Assembly: GCF_001905125.1 (NCBI RefSeq)
Contig: NZ_LWLE01000004.1
Location: 186,001-250,000 of the forward strand
Source of the DNA: Streptomyces sp. TSRI0281
GTDB lineage: Bacteria; Actinomycetota; Actinomycetes; Streptomycetales; Streptomycetaceae
Length of the DNA: 64,000 nt
Reading direction: 5' to 3'
The notes under the pieces are model-generated. The model searched no databases, was not told the DNA's origin, and was given only the letters and a program-made list of their open reading frames with translations. Position 1 is the first letter of the stretch; every line of letters starts with the position of its first letter. Below are positions 56,048-64,000 of this stretch, piece by piece. The position numbers and the translations under genes are program-made.

Positions 56048-58042
56048 TCAGCTCTCCTGTCGCTGGCGGCGGGTGGTGGGCTGGGTGACCCGGTCGAGCA
56101 TCAGGCCGAGGCAGACGATCGCGGCTCCCGCGACGAGCCCGGTGGCCAGGTCGCCCTGGCCGAGGCCGAGCACCACCTGGTAGCCGAGCGCGCCCGATCC
56201 GACGAGGCCGCCGATGATGACCACGGCGAGGACCAGCACGACGCCCTGGTTGACGGCGAGCAGCAGTGCGGGCCGGGCCAGGGGAAGTTGGACCTGGCGC
56301 AGCTGCTGGCCGCTCGTCGCGCCGAGCGAGCGGGCGCACTCCATCGCGGCGGGGTCGACGCCCCGCAGCCCCTGGGTGGTGATGCGGACGACGGCGGGCA
56401 GCGCGTAGACGACGGCCGCCGCGGCGGCGGGGGCGCGGCCGACGCCGAACAGGGCGACGACGGGGATCAGGTACACGAACTGCGGCATCGTCTGGAAGAC
56501 GTCCAGGACCGGCCGCAGCAGCCGCTCCAGGCGCTCGCTCCGGGCCGCCGCGACGGCGATCGCGAAGCCCAGCACGAGGGTGACCGCCACGGCGGCGATG
56601 ACCTGGCTGAGCGTGTCCATCGACGGTTCCCAGACACCGAGGACGCCGATGGCCGCCATGGCCAGTACGGCGGTGGCCGCCGTGCGCCAGGTGCCGATGG
56701 TCCAGGCGAGGGCCGCGACGATCAGCAGCACCGACCACCATGGCAGGCCCTGCAACCCGTCGCGGAGCGGGTTGAGTATCCCGTCGGTGAAGTGGGCGGC
56801 CCAGTCGGCGGTGCCGCCGACGACGGGCACACCGGTGTAGAGGTGGTCGACCATCCAGTCCTTGGCGGTGTTGACCGGTTGGGCGATGGCCACGGTCGCG
56901 CTCTCGGGCCAGACCCGGCCGTCGGCCAGCCGGCCCACCGCGGCGGCAGCCGCCGCGATCACGGCGGCCAGGGCCCAGCCGCGCCGGCCCCGCAGGGCGG
57001 CGGGGCCGGCCGGCGCGCCGCCGATCCGCCGTCCGGCCGCTTCCGTCGTACGGTCCAGGACGACGGCCAGCAGCACGATCGGGATGCCCGCGGCGAGGGC
57101 GGCTCCCACATCGACCGAGGACAGCGCCTGGTAGACACGGTCGCCGAGACCCCCGGCACCGATGACGGAGGCGATGACGGCCATGGACAGGGCCATCATG
57201 ATGGTCTGGTTGAGGCCGAGCAGGAGTTCCTTGCGGGCCAACGGCAGCCGGGCGGTCAGCAGGCGCTGTCCGCCGGTCGCGCCGAGCGAGGCCACCGCTT
57301 CCATGACCCCCGGGTCGGCGCCGCGCAGCCCGAGCGCGGTGAGCCGCGCCATCGGCGGAGCCGCGTACACGACGGTGGCGAGGACGGCTCCGGGTACACC
57401 GATGCCGAAGACGAGCACCACGGGCAGCAGATAGGCGAAGGCGGGCAGCACCTGCATCGTGTCGAGTACCGGGCGCAGCACCCGGAACGTGCGGTCCGAG
57501 AGCCCCGCGGCGAGCCCGAGGAGCAGGCCGAGCGCGACGGACGCGAGAACCGCGACGACCATCAGCGCGAGCGTCTGCATGGTCGGCACCCACATGCCCA
57601 GCAGCCCGCACACGAGGAACGACACCGCCGCCGTCAGCGCGAGCCGGACACCGGCCGCGCGCCACGCGACAACGGCGGCGAGGGCGGTGACGCCCGCCCA
57701 GCCGAGGGCCAGCAGGAGGAGGTAGACGGCGCGTACGGAGATGACGACCGCGTCGCTGATGTGACCGAAGAAGTAGAGGAACAGCGGGTGGCTGTCGCGG
57801 TTGGCCACGATCCATGCGGTCACGTCGCCGAGCGGTGCCGACAGGTCGACGGTCAGCGCCTGGGGCCACATTCCCCCGCCCCAGCGGGCGTGGACGACCG
57901 GGACGGCGACGGCGGCGATCACCGCGAGCAGCAGAAGCTTGGCGAGGGCGGGCCGGCCGCGCAGCGCGGCCACCGGCCCCCGGCGCGAACCGCCGGACGC
58001 CGGGCCGGAGGTGGGGGTGGAGACGGCTCGGGCGGTGGCCAT
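56048..58042 (-). CDS. Fused double ABC permease (ProW-like)
   Basis: A 664-residue membrane protein holding two complete ProW-type permease domains in tandem. Each domain has an EAA-like loop, VMEAVASLGATGGQRLLTARLPLARKELL in the first half and AMECARSLGATSGQQLRQVQLPLARPALL in the second. Each half also repeats the WVPTMQTLALM / WEPSMDTLSQV entry and the VLDTMQVLPAFAYLLPVVLVFG / VLDVFQTMPQFVYLIPVVALFG segments. It overlaps the ATPase stop by 1 nt. Confidence 0.95.
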   Translation of the reverse strand: MATARAVSTPTSGPASGGSRRGPVAALRGRPALAKLLLLAVIAAVAVPVVHARWGGGMWPQALTVDLSAPLGDVTAWIVANRDSHPLFLYFFGHISDAVVISVRAVYLLLLALGWAGVTALAAVVAWRAAGVRLALTAAVSFLVCGLLGMWVPTMQTLALMVVAVLASVALGLLLGLAAGLSDRTFRVLRPVLDTMQVLPAFAYLLPVVLVFGIGVPGAVLATVVYAAPPMARLTALGLRGADPGVMEAVASLGATGGQRLLTARLPLARKELLLGLNQTIMMALSMAVIASVIGAGGLGDRVYQALSSVDVGAALAAGIPIVLLAVVLDRTTEAAGRRIGGAPAGPAALRGRRGWALAAVIAAAAAAVGRLADGRVWPESATVAIAQPVNTAKDWMVDHLYTGVPVVGGTADWAAHFTDGILNPLRDGLQGLPWWSVLLIVAALAWTIGTWRTAATAVLAMAAIGVLGVWEPSMDTLSQVIAAVAVTLVLGFAIAVAAARSERLERLLRPVLDVFQTMPQFVYLIPVVALFGVGRAPAAAAAVVYALPAVVRITTQGLRGVDPAAMECARSLGATSGQQLRQVQLPLARPALLLAVNQGVVLVLAVVIIGGLVGSGALGYQVVLGLGQGDLATGLVAGAAIVCLGLMLDRVTQPTTRRQRQES

Positions 58043-59142
58043 CAGGCGGTCACCCCGTGCGACCCGTCCCCGGCTCCCCCGTGCGACCCGTCCCCGGCTC
58101 CCCCGCGCGGCCCGGTCCCCGCGACGACGTCGAGCAGGCACGCGTGGTCGACGATGCCGACCAGTCGGCCCCGGTCCATGACCCGGGCCGCCGGGTCGCC
58201 GGAGCGGGCCACCGCTTCGATGGCCTGGGAGACGGTGGCGTCGGGGCGCAGGGCCGGGCCGCGTTCACTCTCTCCGGCGGCCGGGGGCCGCATGGCGGTG
58301 GCGACGGTGAGGACCTGCTCGCGCGGCACATCGCGGACGAACGCGCGCACGTAGTCGTCGGCGGGCGATCCGACGATCTCCTCGGGGGTGCCGAGCTGCA
58401 CGATGCCGCCGTCGCGCATCAGGGCGATCCGGGTCCCCAGGCGCAGCGCCTCGCCGAGGTCATGGGTGATGAACACCATCGTGCGGCCCTCCTCGCGGTG
58501 GAGCCTGACCACCTCGTCCTGCATCTCGCGGCGGATCAGCGGGTCGAGAGCGCTGAACGGTTCGTCGAAGAGGAGGACGGACGGGTCGACGGCGAGTGCC
58601 CGTGCCAGCCCGACGCGCTGCTGCTGGCCGCCGGAGAGCTGTGCGGGACGGCGGTCCTCCAGCCCGGCCAGCCCGACCTTCGCCACGAGTTCCGCCGCCC
58701 TGGCCCGGCGTTCGGCCCGGCCCAGGCCCTGGATCTCCAGTCCGTAGGCGACGTTGTCGAGGACCGTGCGGTGCGGCAGCAGCCCGAAGTGCTGGAAGAC
58801 CATCGCGGCCCGGTGGCGGCGCAGTTCGCGCAGCCGGGCGCGGTCCATCGCGAGGACGTCCTCGCCGTCGATGGCGACCGTGCCGCCGGTGGGCTCGATG
58901 AGCCGGGTGAGACAGCGTACAAGGGTCGACTTGCCGGAGCCCGACAGGCCCATCACGACGAAGACCTCTCCCTTGCGGACGTCGAAGGAGACGTCGCGCA
59001 CGGCGGCGGTGCAGCCGGTGCGCTCGCGCAGTTCGGCGGCGGACAGGTCGGCGTACGCGCCGCCGGGGATCCGGCCGGCCCCGGGGCCGAACACCTTCCA
59101 CAGGTTCCGGACGGCGAAGACGGGGGTTTCGGCTCCGGTCAT
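58042..59142 (-). CDS. Glycine betaine/choline ABC transporter ATPase (ProV-like)
   Basis: A 366-residue ABC ATPase. Walker A is GLSGSGKST, the Q-loop [13 protein letters not shown], the signature LSGGQQQR, Walker [13 protein letters not shown] and the switch ITHD. After the nucleotide-binding domain comes a CBS-like sensor part ([32 protein letters not shown]). The C-terminal end has two tandem Gly/Asp/Ser/His-rich octapeptides encoded by a 24-bp DNA repeat. ATGA overlaps the betA stop, TGATG the permease start. Confidence 0.96.
   Translation of the reverse strand: MTGAETPVFAVRNLWKVFGPGAGRIPGGAYADLSAAELRERTGCTAAVRDVSFDVRKGEVFVVMGLSGSGKSTLVRCLTRLIEPTGGTVAIDGEDVLAMDRARLRELRRHRAAMVFQHFGLLPHRTVLDNVAYGLEIQGLGRAERRARAAELVAKVGLAGLEDRRPAQLSGGQQQRVGLARALAVDPSVLLFDEPFSALDPLIRREMQDEVVRLHREEGRTMVFITHDLGEALRLGTRIALMRDGGIVQLGTPEEIVGSPADDYVRAFVRDVPREQVLTVATAMRPPAAGESERGPALRPDATVSQAIEAVARSGDPAARVMDRGRLVGIVDHACLLDVVAGTGPRGGAGDGSHGGAGDGSHGVTA
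58057..58104 (-). repeat. 24-bp tandem repeat at ATPase 3' end
   Basis: Two perfect 24-bp copies (58057-58080 and 58081-58104) encode two GAGDGSHG octapeptides at the C-terminus of the ABC ATPase, with a third partial copy following. Confidence 0.9.
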
Positions 59143-60713
59143 CGGCCCTCGCCTCCGGCCGGGACCTCGGCCGTGAGCAGTTCGGCGCACTTCTCGCCCA
59201 CCATCAGGACTCCGATCATCGGGTTCACCGCGGGCATGGTCGGGAAGACGGAGGCATCCGCGATCCGGATGCCGTCGAGTCCCCGGACGCGCAGCTGGGG
59301 ATCGACAACGGCCGCCGGATCCTCGGGGGCACCCATCCGGCAGGTGCCCGCCGGGTGGTAGACGGTGTGCGCGACCTTTCGGGCGTACGCGCTGATGTCC
59401 TCGTCCGACGTGATTTCCGGGCCGGGGCACACCTCGCGCTTGAGCCAGTGCGCGAGCGGTTCGGTCTTCGCTATCTCGCGGGCGAGCTTGATGCCGTCGA
59501 CCAGGGTGCGGCCGTCGTGGTCGTCCTCGTCGGTGAAGTAGCGGAAGTCCAGGGCGGGTTTGACCCCGGGATCGGCGCTGGTGAGGTAGAGGCGGCCGCG
59601 GCTGCGCGGCTTGGGGATGTTCGGGGTCATCGACACACCGTGCTCGGGCTTCTCGTAGCCGAGCCGCTCCGGGTTGTCGGTGAACGGGATCTGGTAGAAG
59701 TGGAACATCAGGTCCGGGCCCCGGGATTCGGGGTCGCGGCGGACGAAGAGCCCCGCGTCCGAGTCCATCGCGGAGTTCTCGGGGATGGGCCCGTCGGTCT
59801 CCCAGACGATGACCGACTCGGGGTGGTCGAGCAGGTTCTCGCCGACGCCGGGCAGGTCGTGGACGACGGGAATGCCGAGCCGTTCCAGGTCCTCGCGCGG
59901 CCCGATCCCGGAGTGCAGCAGCAGCCGCGGGGTGTCCACCGCGCCCGCGCAGACCAGGACTTCGCGCGTGGCGCGCAGCAGGACCTCCTCGCCGTCCTTC
60001 GTCCGGACGTGCACTCCCGTGGCGCGCGTGCCGTCGAATTCCAGGCGGTACGCCCAGGTCTCCAACAGGATCGAGAGGTTGGGGCGGTCACCGGCCTCGA
60101 TGTGCGGGTGGAGGTAGGCGACGGAGGCGGAGGAGCGCTTGTTGTTCTCCGGGTGGTAGGCCAGGTCGAAGAAGCCGACGCCCTCGTGGAACGGCTCGCG
60201 GTTGAAGCTGTCGACGCGCGGGACTCCGGCCGCGGTCCGTGCCGCGTCGACGAAGTCGCGGGCGATGGCGTTACGGTCCTTCTCGTCGACGGGCACGATG
60301 TTGTTGCGCAGTCTGGCGAAGTACGGTTCCATCGCAGCCGCGTCCCAGCCGTCGGCACCCGCCTCGGCCCACTCGTCCCAGTCGCCGGGCAGCGGTTTGA
60401 AGCTGATCAGCGTGTTGTGGGAGGAGCAGCCGCCGAGCACCCGGGCCCGGCTGTGGCGTATGTGGGAGTTGCCGCGCGGCTGTTCGGTGGTGGGGTAGTC
60501 GTAGTCGAGGTCGCCGCCGAGAAGGCCGAGCCAGCGGCGCAGGGTGAGCACGTCGTCGCGGCCGATGTCGGTGGGGCCGCCCTCGATGACCGTGACGGTG
60601 ACGCCGGGGTCCTCGGCGAGGCGGGAGGCGATGACCGAACCGGCGGTGCCGCCGCCGACGATCACGTAGTCGACAGGTTCGGGGAGTGCGGTGCGGTGGG
60701 GGGACGGGGGCAT
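59139..60713 (-). CDS. betA: Choline dehydrogenase-like GMC oxidoreductase
   Basis: A 524-residue GMC flavoprotein. The FAD-binding N-terminus is [22 protein letters not shown], and [15 protein letters not shown] is the second flavin motif. The catalytic region is [12 protein letters not shown] with [24 protein letters not shown] (Asn partner). It oxidises choline to betaine aldehyde, based on its position between betB and the ABC transporter. The ATG at 60713 has AAGGAG 11 nt upstream; an in-frame GTG at 60722 is too close to it. Confidence 0.9.
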   Translation of the reverse strand: MPPSPHRTALPEPVDYVIVGGGTAGSVIASRLAEDPGVTVTVIEGGPTDIGRDDVLTLRRWLGLLGGDLDYDYPTTEQPRGNSHIRHSRARVLGGCSSHNTLISFKPLPGDWDEWAEAGADGWDAAAMEPYFARLRNNIVPVDEKDRNAIARDFVDAARTAAGVPRVDSFNREPFHEGVGFFDLAYHPENNKRSSASVAYLHPHIEAGDRPNLSILLETWAYRLEFDGTRATGVHVRTKDGEEVLLRATREVLVCAGAVDTPRLLLHSGIGPREDLERLGIPVVHDLPGVGENLLDHPESVIVWETDGPIPENSAMDSDAGLFVRRDPESRGPDLMFHFYQIPFTDNPERLGYEKPEHGVSMTPNIPKPRSRGRLYLTSADPGVKPALDFRYFTDEDDHDGRTLVDGIKLAREIAKTEPLAHWLKREVCPGPEITSDEDISAYARKVAHTVYHPAGTCRMGAPEDPAAVVDPQLRVRGLDGIRIADASVFPTMPAVNPMIGVLMVGEKCAELLTAEVPAGGEGR

Positions 60714-60930
60714 CGGCTTCACTGCTCCTTCTGCAAAGTGCGTACGTGAACGTGCGGGCGGGCGAGAGGGCGAGCGGGCGTGAACGTGCGAGCGGGCGCG
60801 GCCACGCGTGTGAGCGTGAGCGCGCGGGCGTACTGCACCTGCGGCTTCTCTGTCGCGACTTCTGCCTCTGCGACTTCTCTTTGCGGCGGCTGCTTCTGCT
60901 TCTGCTTCTGCTCCGAGCAGGCGGGCGGAA
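60714..60930 (-). repeat. Low-complexity betB-betA spacer
   Basis: A 217-bp spacer inside the operon. Its betB-proximal half is purine-rich on the minus strand with repeated GAAGCA units (about 60875-60915). The betA-proximal half contains two copies of CGTGAACGTGCG with G/C-rich filler (60746 and 60780 regions). No gene is credible. Confidence 0.7.
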
Positions 60931-62433
60931 TCAGCCGGCGAACCAGCGCTGCGGCCGCGGGTTGAGGTTCTGGTAGATGTGCTTGGACTCCCGGTACTCC
61001 GCGAGACCGGTGGGGCCCAGCTCGCGCCCCGTACCGGACTTGCCGAAGCCGCCCCATTCGGCCTGCGGGAGATACGGGTGGTAGTCGTTGATCCATACGG
61101 TGCCGTGGCGCAGCCGGCCCGCCACGCGACGGGCGCGGCCCCCGTCGGTGGTCCAGACGGCGCCGGCGAGGCCGTAGTCCGTGTCGTTGGCCAGGGTGAT
61201 GGCCTCCTCCTCGGTACGGAACGTCTCGACGGTGAGGATCGGGCCGAAGGTCTCCTCGCGGACGACCCGCATCTCCCGATGGCAGCCGTCCAGCACGGTC
61301 GGGCGGTAGAAGTAGCCGCCCGCCGGCCGCTGCGCGGAGGGTTCGGGGCGGGCGCCGCCGGAGCGGACGACCGCGCCCTCGGCACGGGCAGAGGCGACGT
61401 ACGCCTCGACCTTGGCGAGCTGCTCCGCAGAGACGAGCGGGCCGCACTCGACACCCGCCTCGGTGCCCCGGCCGAGCCGGATCGCGTCGGCGCGGCGTGC
61501 CAGTTCGGTGACGAAGCGCTCGCTGACGGACTCCTCGACGATGAGCCGGGCCCCGGCCGAGCAGACCTGCCCGCTGTGGAAGAAGGCGGCGTTCAGGGCC
61601 TGGTCGACAGCGGTGTCGAAGCCGTCCTCGGTGGCGCAGGCGTCGGCGAACACCACGTTGGGGTTCTTGCCGCCGAGCTCCAGGGCGACCTTCTTCACGG
61701 TGGGCGCGGCGGCCTGCGCGACCTTGGTGCCGCTGGCGAGGCCGCCGGTGAAGGAGACCAGGTCCACGTCCGGGTGCTCGGAGAGCCGGGCCCCGACCGG
61801 GTGGCCCGCACCGGTGACGAGATTGGCCGCGCCGTCGGGCAGCCCGGCCTCGGAGAGCAGCCGGATCAGGTGGACGGTGGAGAGCGGCGTGACCTCGCTG
61901 GGCTTGAGCACGAAGGTGTTGCCCGCGGCGAGCGCCGGGGCGATCTTCCAGCTGGCCTGGAGGAGCGGGTAGTTCCAGGGGGCGATCAGGGCGCAGACAC
62001 CGACCGGCTCGTGCACGACGATGCTGTGGACGTCGGGGTCGCCCGCGTCCACGACCCGGCCGCCGCTCTCGTTCATGACGAGGTCGGCGAAGTAACGGAA
62101 GGCGTTGGTCACGTCGTCGACGTCGACGCGGCCCTCTTCGAGGGTCTTGCCGGTGTCGCGGCTCTCGGTGAGCGCGATCTCCTCGCGGTCGCGCTGGAGC
62201 AGGCCCGCGACGCGGCGGAGCAGCCCGGCACGCTCGGCGACGGGCCTGTGCGGCCACGGACCGTCGTCGAAGGCGCGGCGCGCGGCGGCGATGGCGGCGT
62301 CGGTGTCCGTGACATCTGCCTCGGCGACGACCGCGAGGACGGTGGCGTCGGCGGGGTCGAGGATCTCGCGGGTCGCGCCGGATCCGGCGGCCCGCCAGCT
62401 GCCGTCGATGTGGATGGTGCTGAGCGCCGACAT
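60931..62433 (-). CDS. betB: Betaine aldehyde dehydrogenase
   Basis: A 500-residue NAD(P)-dependent aldehyde dehydrogenase producing glycine betaine. The substrate-stabilising Asn154 lies in APWNYP, the base Glu252 in LELGGKNP and the nucleophile Cys291 in FHSGQVCSAG. EETFGPI and the C-terminal GGFGKSGTGRELG are also present. The pairing with a choline dehydrogenase and a betaine-type ABC transporter on one strand supports the specificity. The ATG at 62433 has GGAAGG upstream. This is the first gene of the operon. Confidence 0.93.
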   Translation of the reverse strand: MSALSTIHIDGSWRAAGSGATREILDPADATVLAVVAEADVTDTDAAIAAARRAFDDGPWPHRPVAERAGLLRRVAGLLQRDREEIALTESRDTGKTLEEGRVDVDDVTNAFRYFADLVMNESGGRVVDAGDPDVHSIVVHEPVGVCALIAPWNYPLLQASWKIAPALAAGNTFVLKPSEVTPLSTVHLIRLLSEAGLPDGAANLVTGAGHPVGARLSEHPDVDLVSFTGGLASGTKVAQAAAPTVKKVALELGGKNPNVVFADACATEDGFDTAVDQALNAAFFHSGQVCSAGARLIVEESVSERFVTELARRADAIRLGRGTEAGVECGPLVSAEQLAKVEAYVASARAEGAVVRSGGARPEPSAQRPAGGYFYRPTVLDGCHREMRVVREETFGPILTVETFRTEEEAITLANDTDYGLAGAVWTTDGGRARRVAGRLRHGTVWINDYHPYLPQAEWGGFGKSGTGRELGPTGLAEYRESKHIYQNLNPRPQRWFAG

Positions 62434-62836
62434 GTCGTGTTCTGCCTTCCGTGCCCGAAATGCCCCCACCGGTTCGGCCGGGAACGTTCTGCGCGGTGGA
62501 CCGGAGTGCGGCCGCACCAGCAGCCTGGACCCCTCCCCGGTACGGCGGAATGTATGCCCGGATTTTCACCCTGGGTGACATGCCTCACTTCGGGCAACCG
62601 GACGGCCCGGGACCTCGTCCCGGCCCGGCGCTGCCGTCCGGTCCCGGTCCCGGTCCCGGTCCCGGGCACGGGCACGGGCACGGGCACGGGCACGGGCACG
62701 GGCACGGGCACGGGCATCGGCCCGCCCCGGTCCCTGGTACGGACACGGACGTCGGCCCGTCGCCGTCCATCCGCAGCGTCAGGGGCCCGCTGGTCAGTTC
62801 GGTGGCCGTGCCGTCCACGCGGGTGCGCGCGGTGCG
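62434..62836. other. betB upstream region with hexamer repeats
   Basis: About 400 bp without an intact gene. The part next to betB should carry the operon promoter, though no clear operator was found. The other end contains the GGTCCC and GGCACG arrays and runs into the GH42 remnant. Confidence 0.45.
62640..62712. repeat. Tandem GGTCCC and GGCACG hexamers
   Basis: Four copies of GGTCCC (62640-62663) are followed directly by eight perfect copies of GGCACG (62665-62712). They lie outside any gene, between betB and the GH42 remnant. Confidence 0.9.
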
Positions 62837-63626
62837 GTGGCGGTCCTGCACGACTGGGACGCGTGGTGGGCCGGCACGCAGGAGGGCCGTCCGTCCTCGC
62901 TCCTGGAGTACACCGATGTCGTCCGGGCCTGGCACCGGGCGCTCTGGGAGCAGGGCACCGCCACCGACTTCGCCCGCCCCGCGGGGGACCTGACCGGCTA
63001 CCGCATGGTCGTCGTGCCGCAGCTCTACCTCCTCACGGACGCGGCGATCGACAGCCTTCTCGCCTATGTGCGCGGCGGCGGAACCCTGGTCTGCGGGTTC
63101 TTCACGGGGATCGCCGACGGTGACGACCGGATCAGACCCCGGCGGCATGGACGGCAGGCTGCGGGAGCTGTTCGGCGTGCGTACGGGGCACGAGTGGTGG
63201 CCCCTGGAGGCGGACGCGTCCGTGGAGTGCGACGGATTCACGGGGGGGGGCTCTGGTCCGAGGAGCTGGAGGCGGACGGGCACCGGGGAGGTCCTGGCCG
63301 CGTACCGGGGCGGTGAACTGGACGGGCTGCCCGCCGTCCTGCGCAAGGGCGGCGCCCGGTACGTGTCGACGCTGCCCGAGCCGCAGGGCCCTGCGGGACC
63401 TGCTCGGCCGGGCGGCGACGGCCGCGGGCGTACGGTCCGGACTGCCCGAGGGGCGGAGGCGGTGCGCAGCGGCACTCCGCTGTTCCTGCTGCACCACGGC
63501 CGGGACACGATGACAGTGGAACTGCCCGGTGCGTACGTCGATCTGCTGACCGGCACGAAGACCGGGGGCCGGGTGGTGCTGGGCCGCTACGGCGTCGCCG
63601 TACCGAAGGAGACCGGCGCGCCGTGA
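62837..63626 (+). pseudogene. GH42 beta-galactosidase remnant
   Basis: The C-terminal part of a GH42 beta-galactosidase, readable only by switching frames. VAVLHDWDAWWA through VVVPQLYLLTDAAIDSLLAYVRGGGTLVCGFFTGIADGDDRI is one frame. GGMDGRLRELFGVR, WWPLEADASVECDGFTGG, LWSEELEADG, VLAAYRGGELDGLPAVLRKGG, LRDLLGRAATAAGVRS and LFLLHHGRDTM follow in alternating frames, with at least five breaks, two of them in C or G runs. The N-terminal TIM barrel with the catalytic residues is missing entirely. Confidence 0.85.
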
Positions 63627-63708
63627 CCGACGGGACGGAACCCGGGGGCCGAGCCCCGCCGTGGTCCGTGCGCCCGGCCCCGGGTGCACCGTGTCCCTCA
63701 CCCGGAGG

Positions 63709-64000
63709 TCAGGGTGAGGTCCGGCTTCCCGGTGCCGTCCGCGCCAGCCATCGCGCGATCCGGTCCCAGCTTCCGGGGTCGTGCTCCCCCGCAACGGCCG
63801 CGAACCGCTCCGGCCGGGCGAGCAGCCGGCGGTGTCCGGGGCGCAGTACGGCCTGGGCGAGCAGCCAGCCCGCCATCAGGTGCGGGTCGCCCGCGCGGGC
63901 GCGCGCCCCGGCCTCGTACCGGTCACGCGCCGCTGTCGCGTCGCCCGCGGTCAGCAGTTCATCGGCGGTGGCCGCCGCGCCGGGCGCCGGACGCGGGCGG
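63709..64000 (-). CDS. 3' end of an uncharacterised gene, cut by window edge
   Basis: An open frame entering from beyond the right edge and ending at 63709. The visible 96 or so residues are helical and alanine-rich (ADELLTAGDATAARDRYEAG, LMAGWLLAQAVLRPGHRRLL, ending WLARTAPGSRTSP). They resemble a tetratricopeptide or bacterial-activator-type helical repeat region. Codon third positions are strongly G/C, supporting real coding. The product cannot be named from this fragment. Confidence 0.6.
   Translation of the reverse strand, partial: RPRPAPGAAATADELLTAGDATAARDRYEAGARARAGDPHLMAGWLLAQAVLRPGHRRLLARPERFAAVAGEHDPGSWDRIARWLARTAPGSRTSP

Noticed and set aside
62640..62712. Regular short repeats considered as a CRISPR or integration site
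   Set aside because: Pure hexamer tandem arrays without spacers, integrase or cas genes nearby.
62720..62830. Minus-strand peptide resembling a GH31 N-terminal strand
   Set aside because: About 20 residues of resemblance only, next to simple repeats; too little to call a second glycosidase remnant.

Overview
The window looks like chromosomal DNA of a Streptomyces or close relative. GC is very high, coding third positions are almost always G or C, GTG starts are common, and several gene families are typical of the genus: a conservon (CvnA-D plus P450), an XRE/DUF397/anti-sigma-like set, a 389-residue actinobacterial xylose isomerase, and MarR/FUSC, DUF2510 and DUF305 proteins. No rRNA, tRNA, CRISPR array, phage or IS element was recognised. 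Most long open frames on the opposite strands are GC-driven shadows and were left out.

Layout. 1-6.6 kb: two secreted proteins of unknown role (-), a PucR-type regulator, a small unknown protein, and a two-gene SCP2-like/acyl-CoA dehydrogenase operon preceded by a tandem TTACT-N4-AGTAA operator. Related sites recur at 2.43 and 4.32 kb. 6.6-17.7 kb: a P450, an ATP-grasp-like protein and a DHA2 exporter with an extra C-terminal domain; then a ParB-like-motif protein, a GNAT acetyltransferase, a SEC-C protein, a GlxA-type regulator, a cupin, a DUF574 methyltransferase, DUF397, XRE and HATPase genes. A perfect 21-bp palindrome lies between the divergent XRE and HATPase genes.

17.9-28.6 kb: the most striking region, five start/stop-overlapping genes on one strand: WGR-DUF4132, MoxR-type AAA+ ATPase, DUF5682, VWA and SWIM zinc-finger proteins. 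These match, family for family, the poorly understood Escherichia coli yehI-yehL-yehM-yehP-yehQ set. The overlaps imply a single co-translated unit, plausibly a MoxR-VWA chaperone machine with accessory subunits; its role is unproven.

28.7-38.1 kb: a GH4 glycosidase and an SGNH esterase (divergent), then a conservon in the order CvnA-B-C-D followed by a CYP157-like P450 that lacks the ExxR motif, then an IclR regulator. 38.1-42.2 kb: a MarR/FUSC operon with a palindromic operator, next to a decayed locus where a cupin fragment and a frameshifted NCS2 purine permease are joined head to head; then a DUF2510-scramblase-like protein. 42.3-48.6 kb: a DUF3105/DUF305 set, then the xylose genes: a ROK repressor, xylA and xylB, with an xyl-type dyad between divergent xylA and xylB.

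48.7-54.6 kb: a secreted VWA protein with a secreted partner, an AspT/YidE-type transporter, a small unknown protein and a third P450. 55.0-62.4 kb: a choline/glycine betaine operon on the minus strand (betB, betA, ABC ATPase, fused double permease, binding lipoprotein). 62.4-64.0 kb: hexanucleotide repeats, a truncated and frameshifted GH42 beta-galactosidase remnant, and the 3' end of a gene that runs out of the window.
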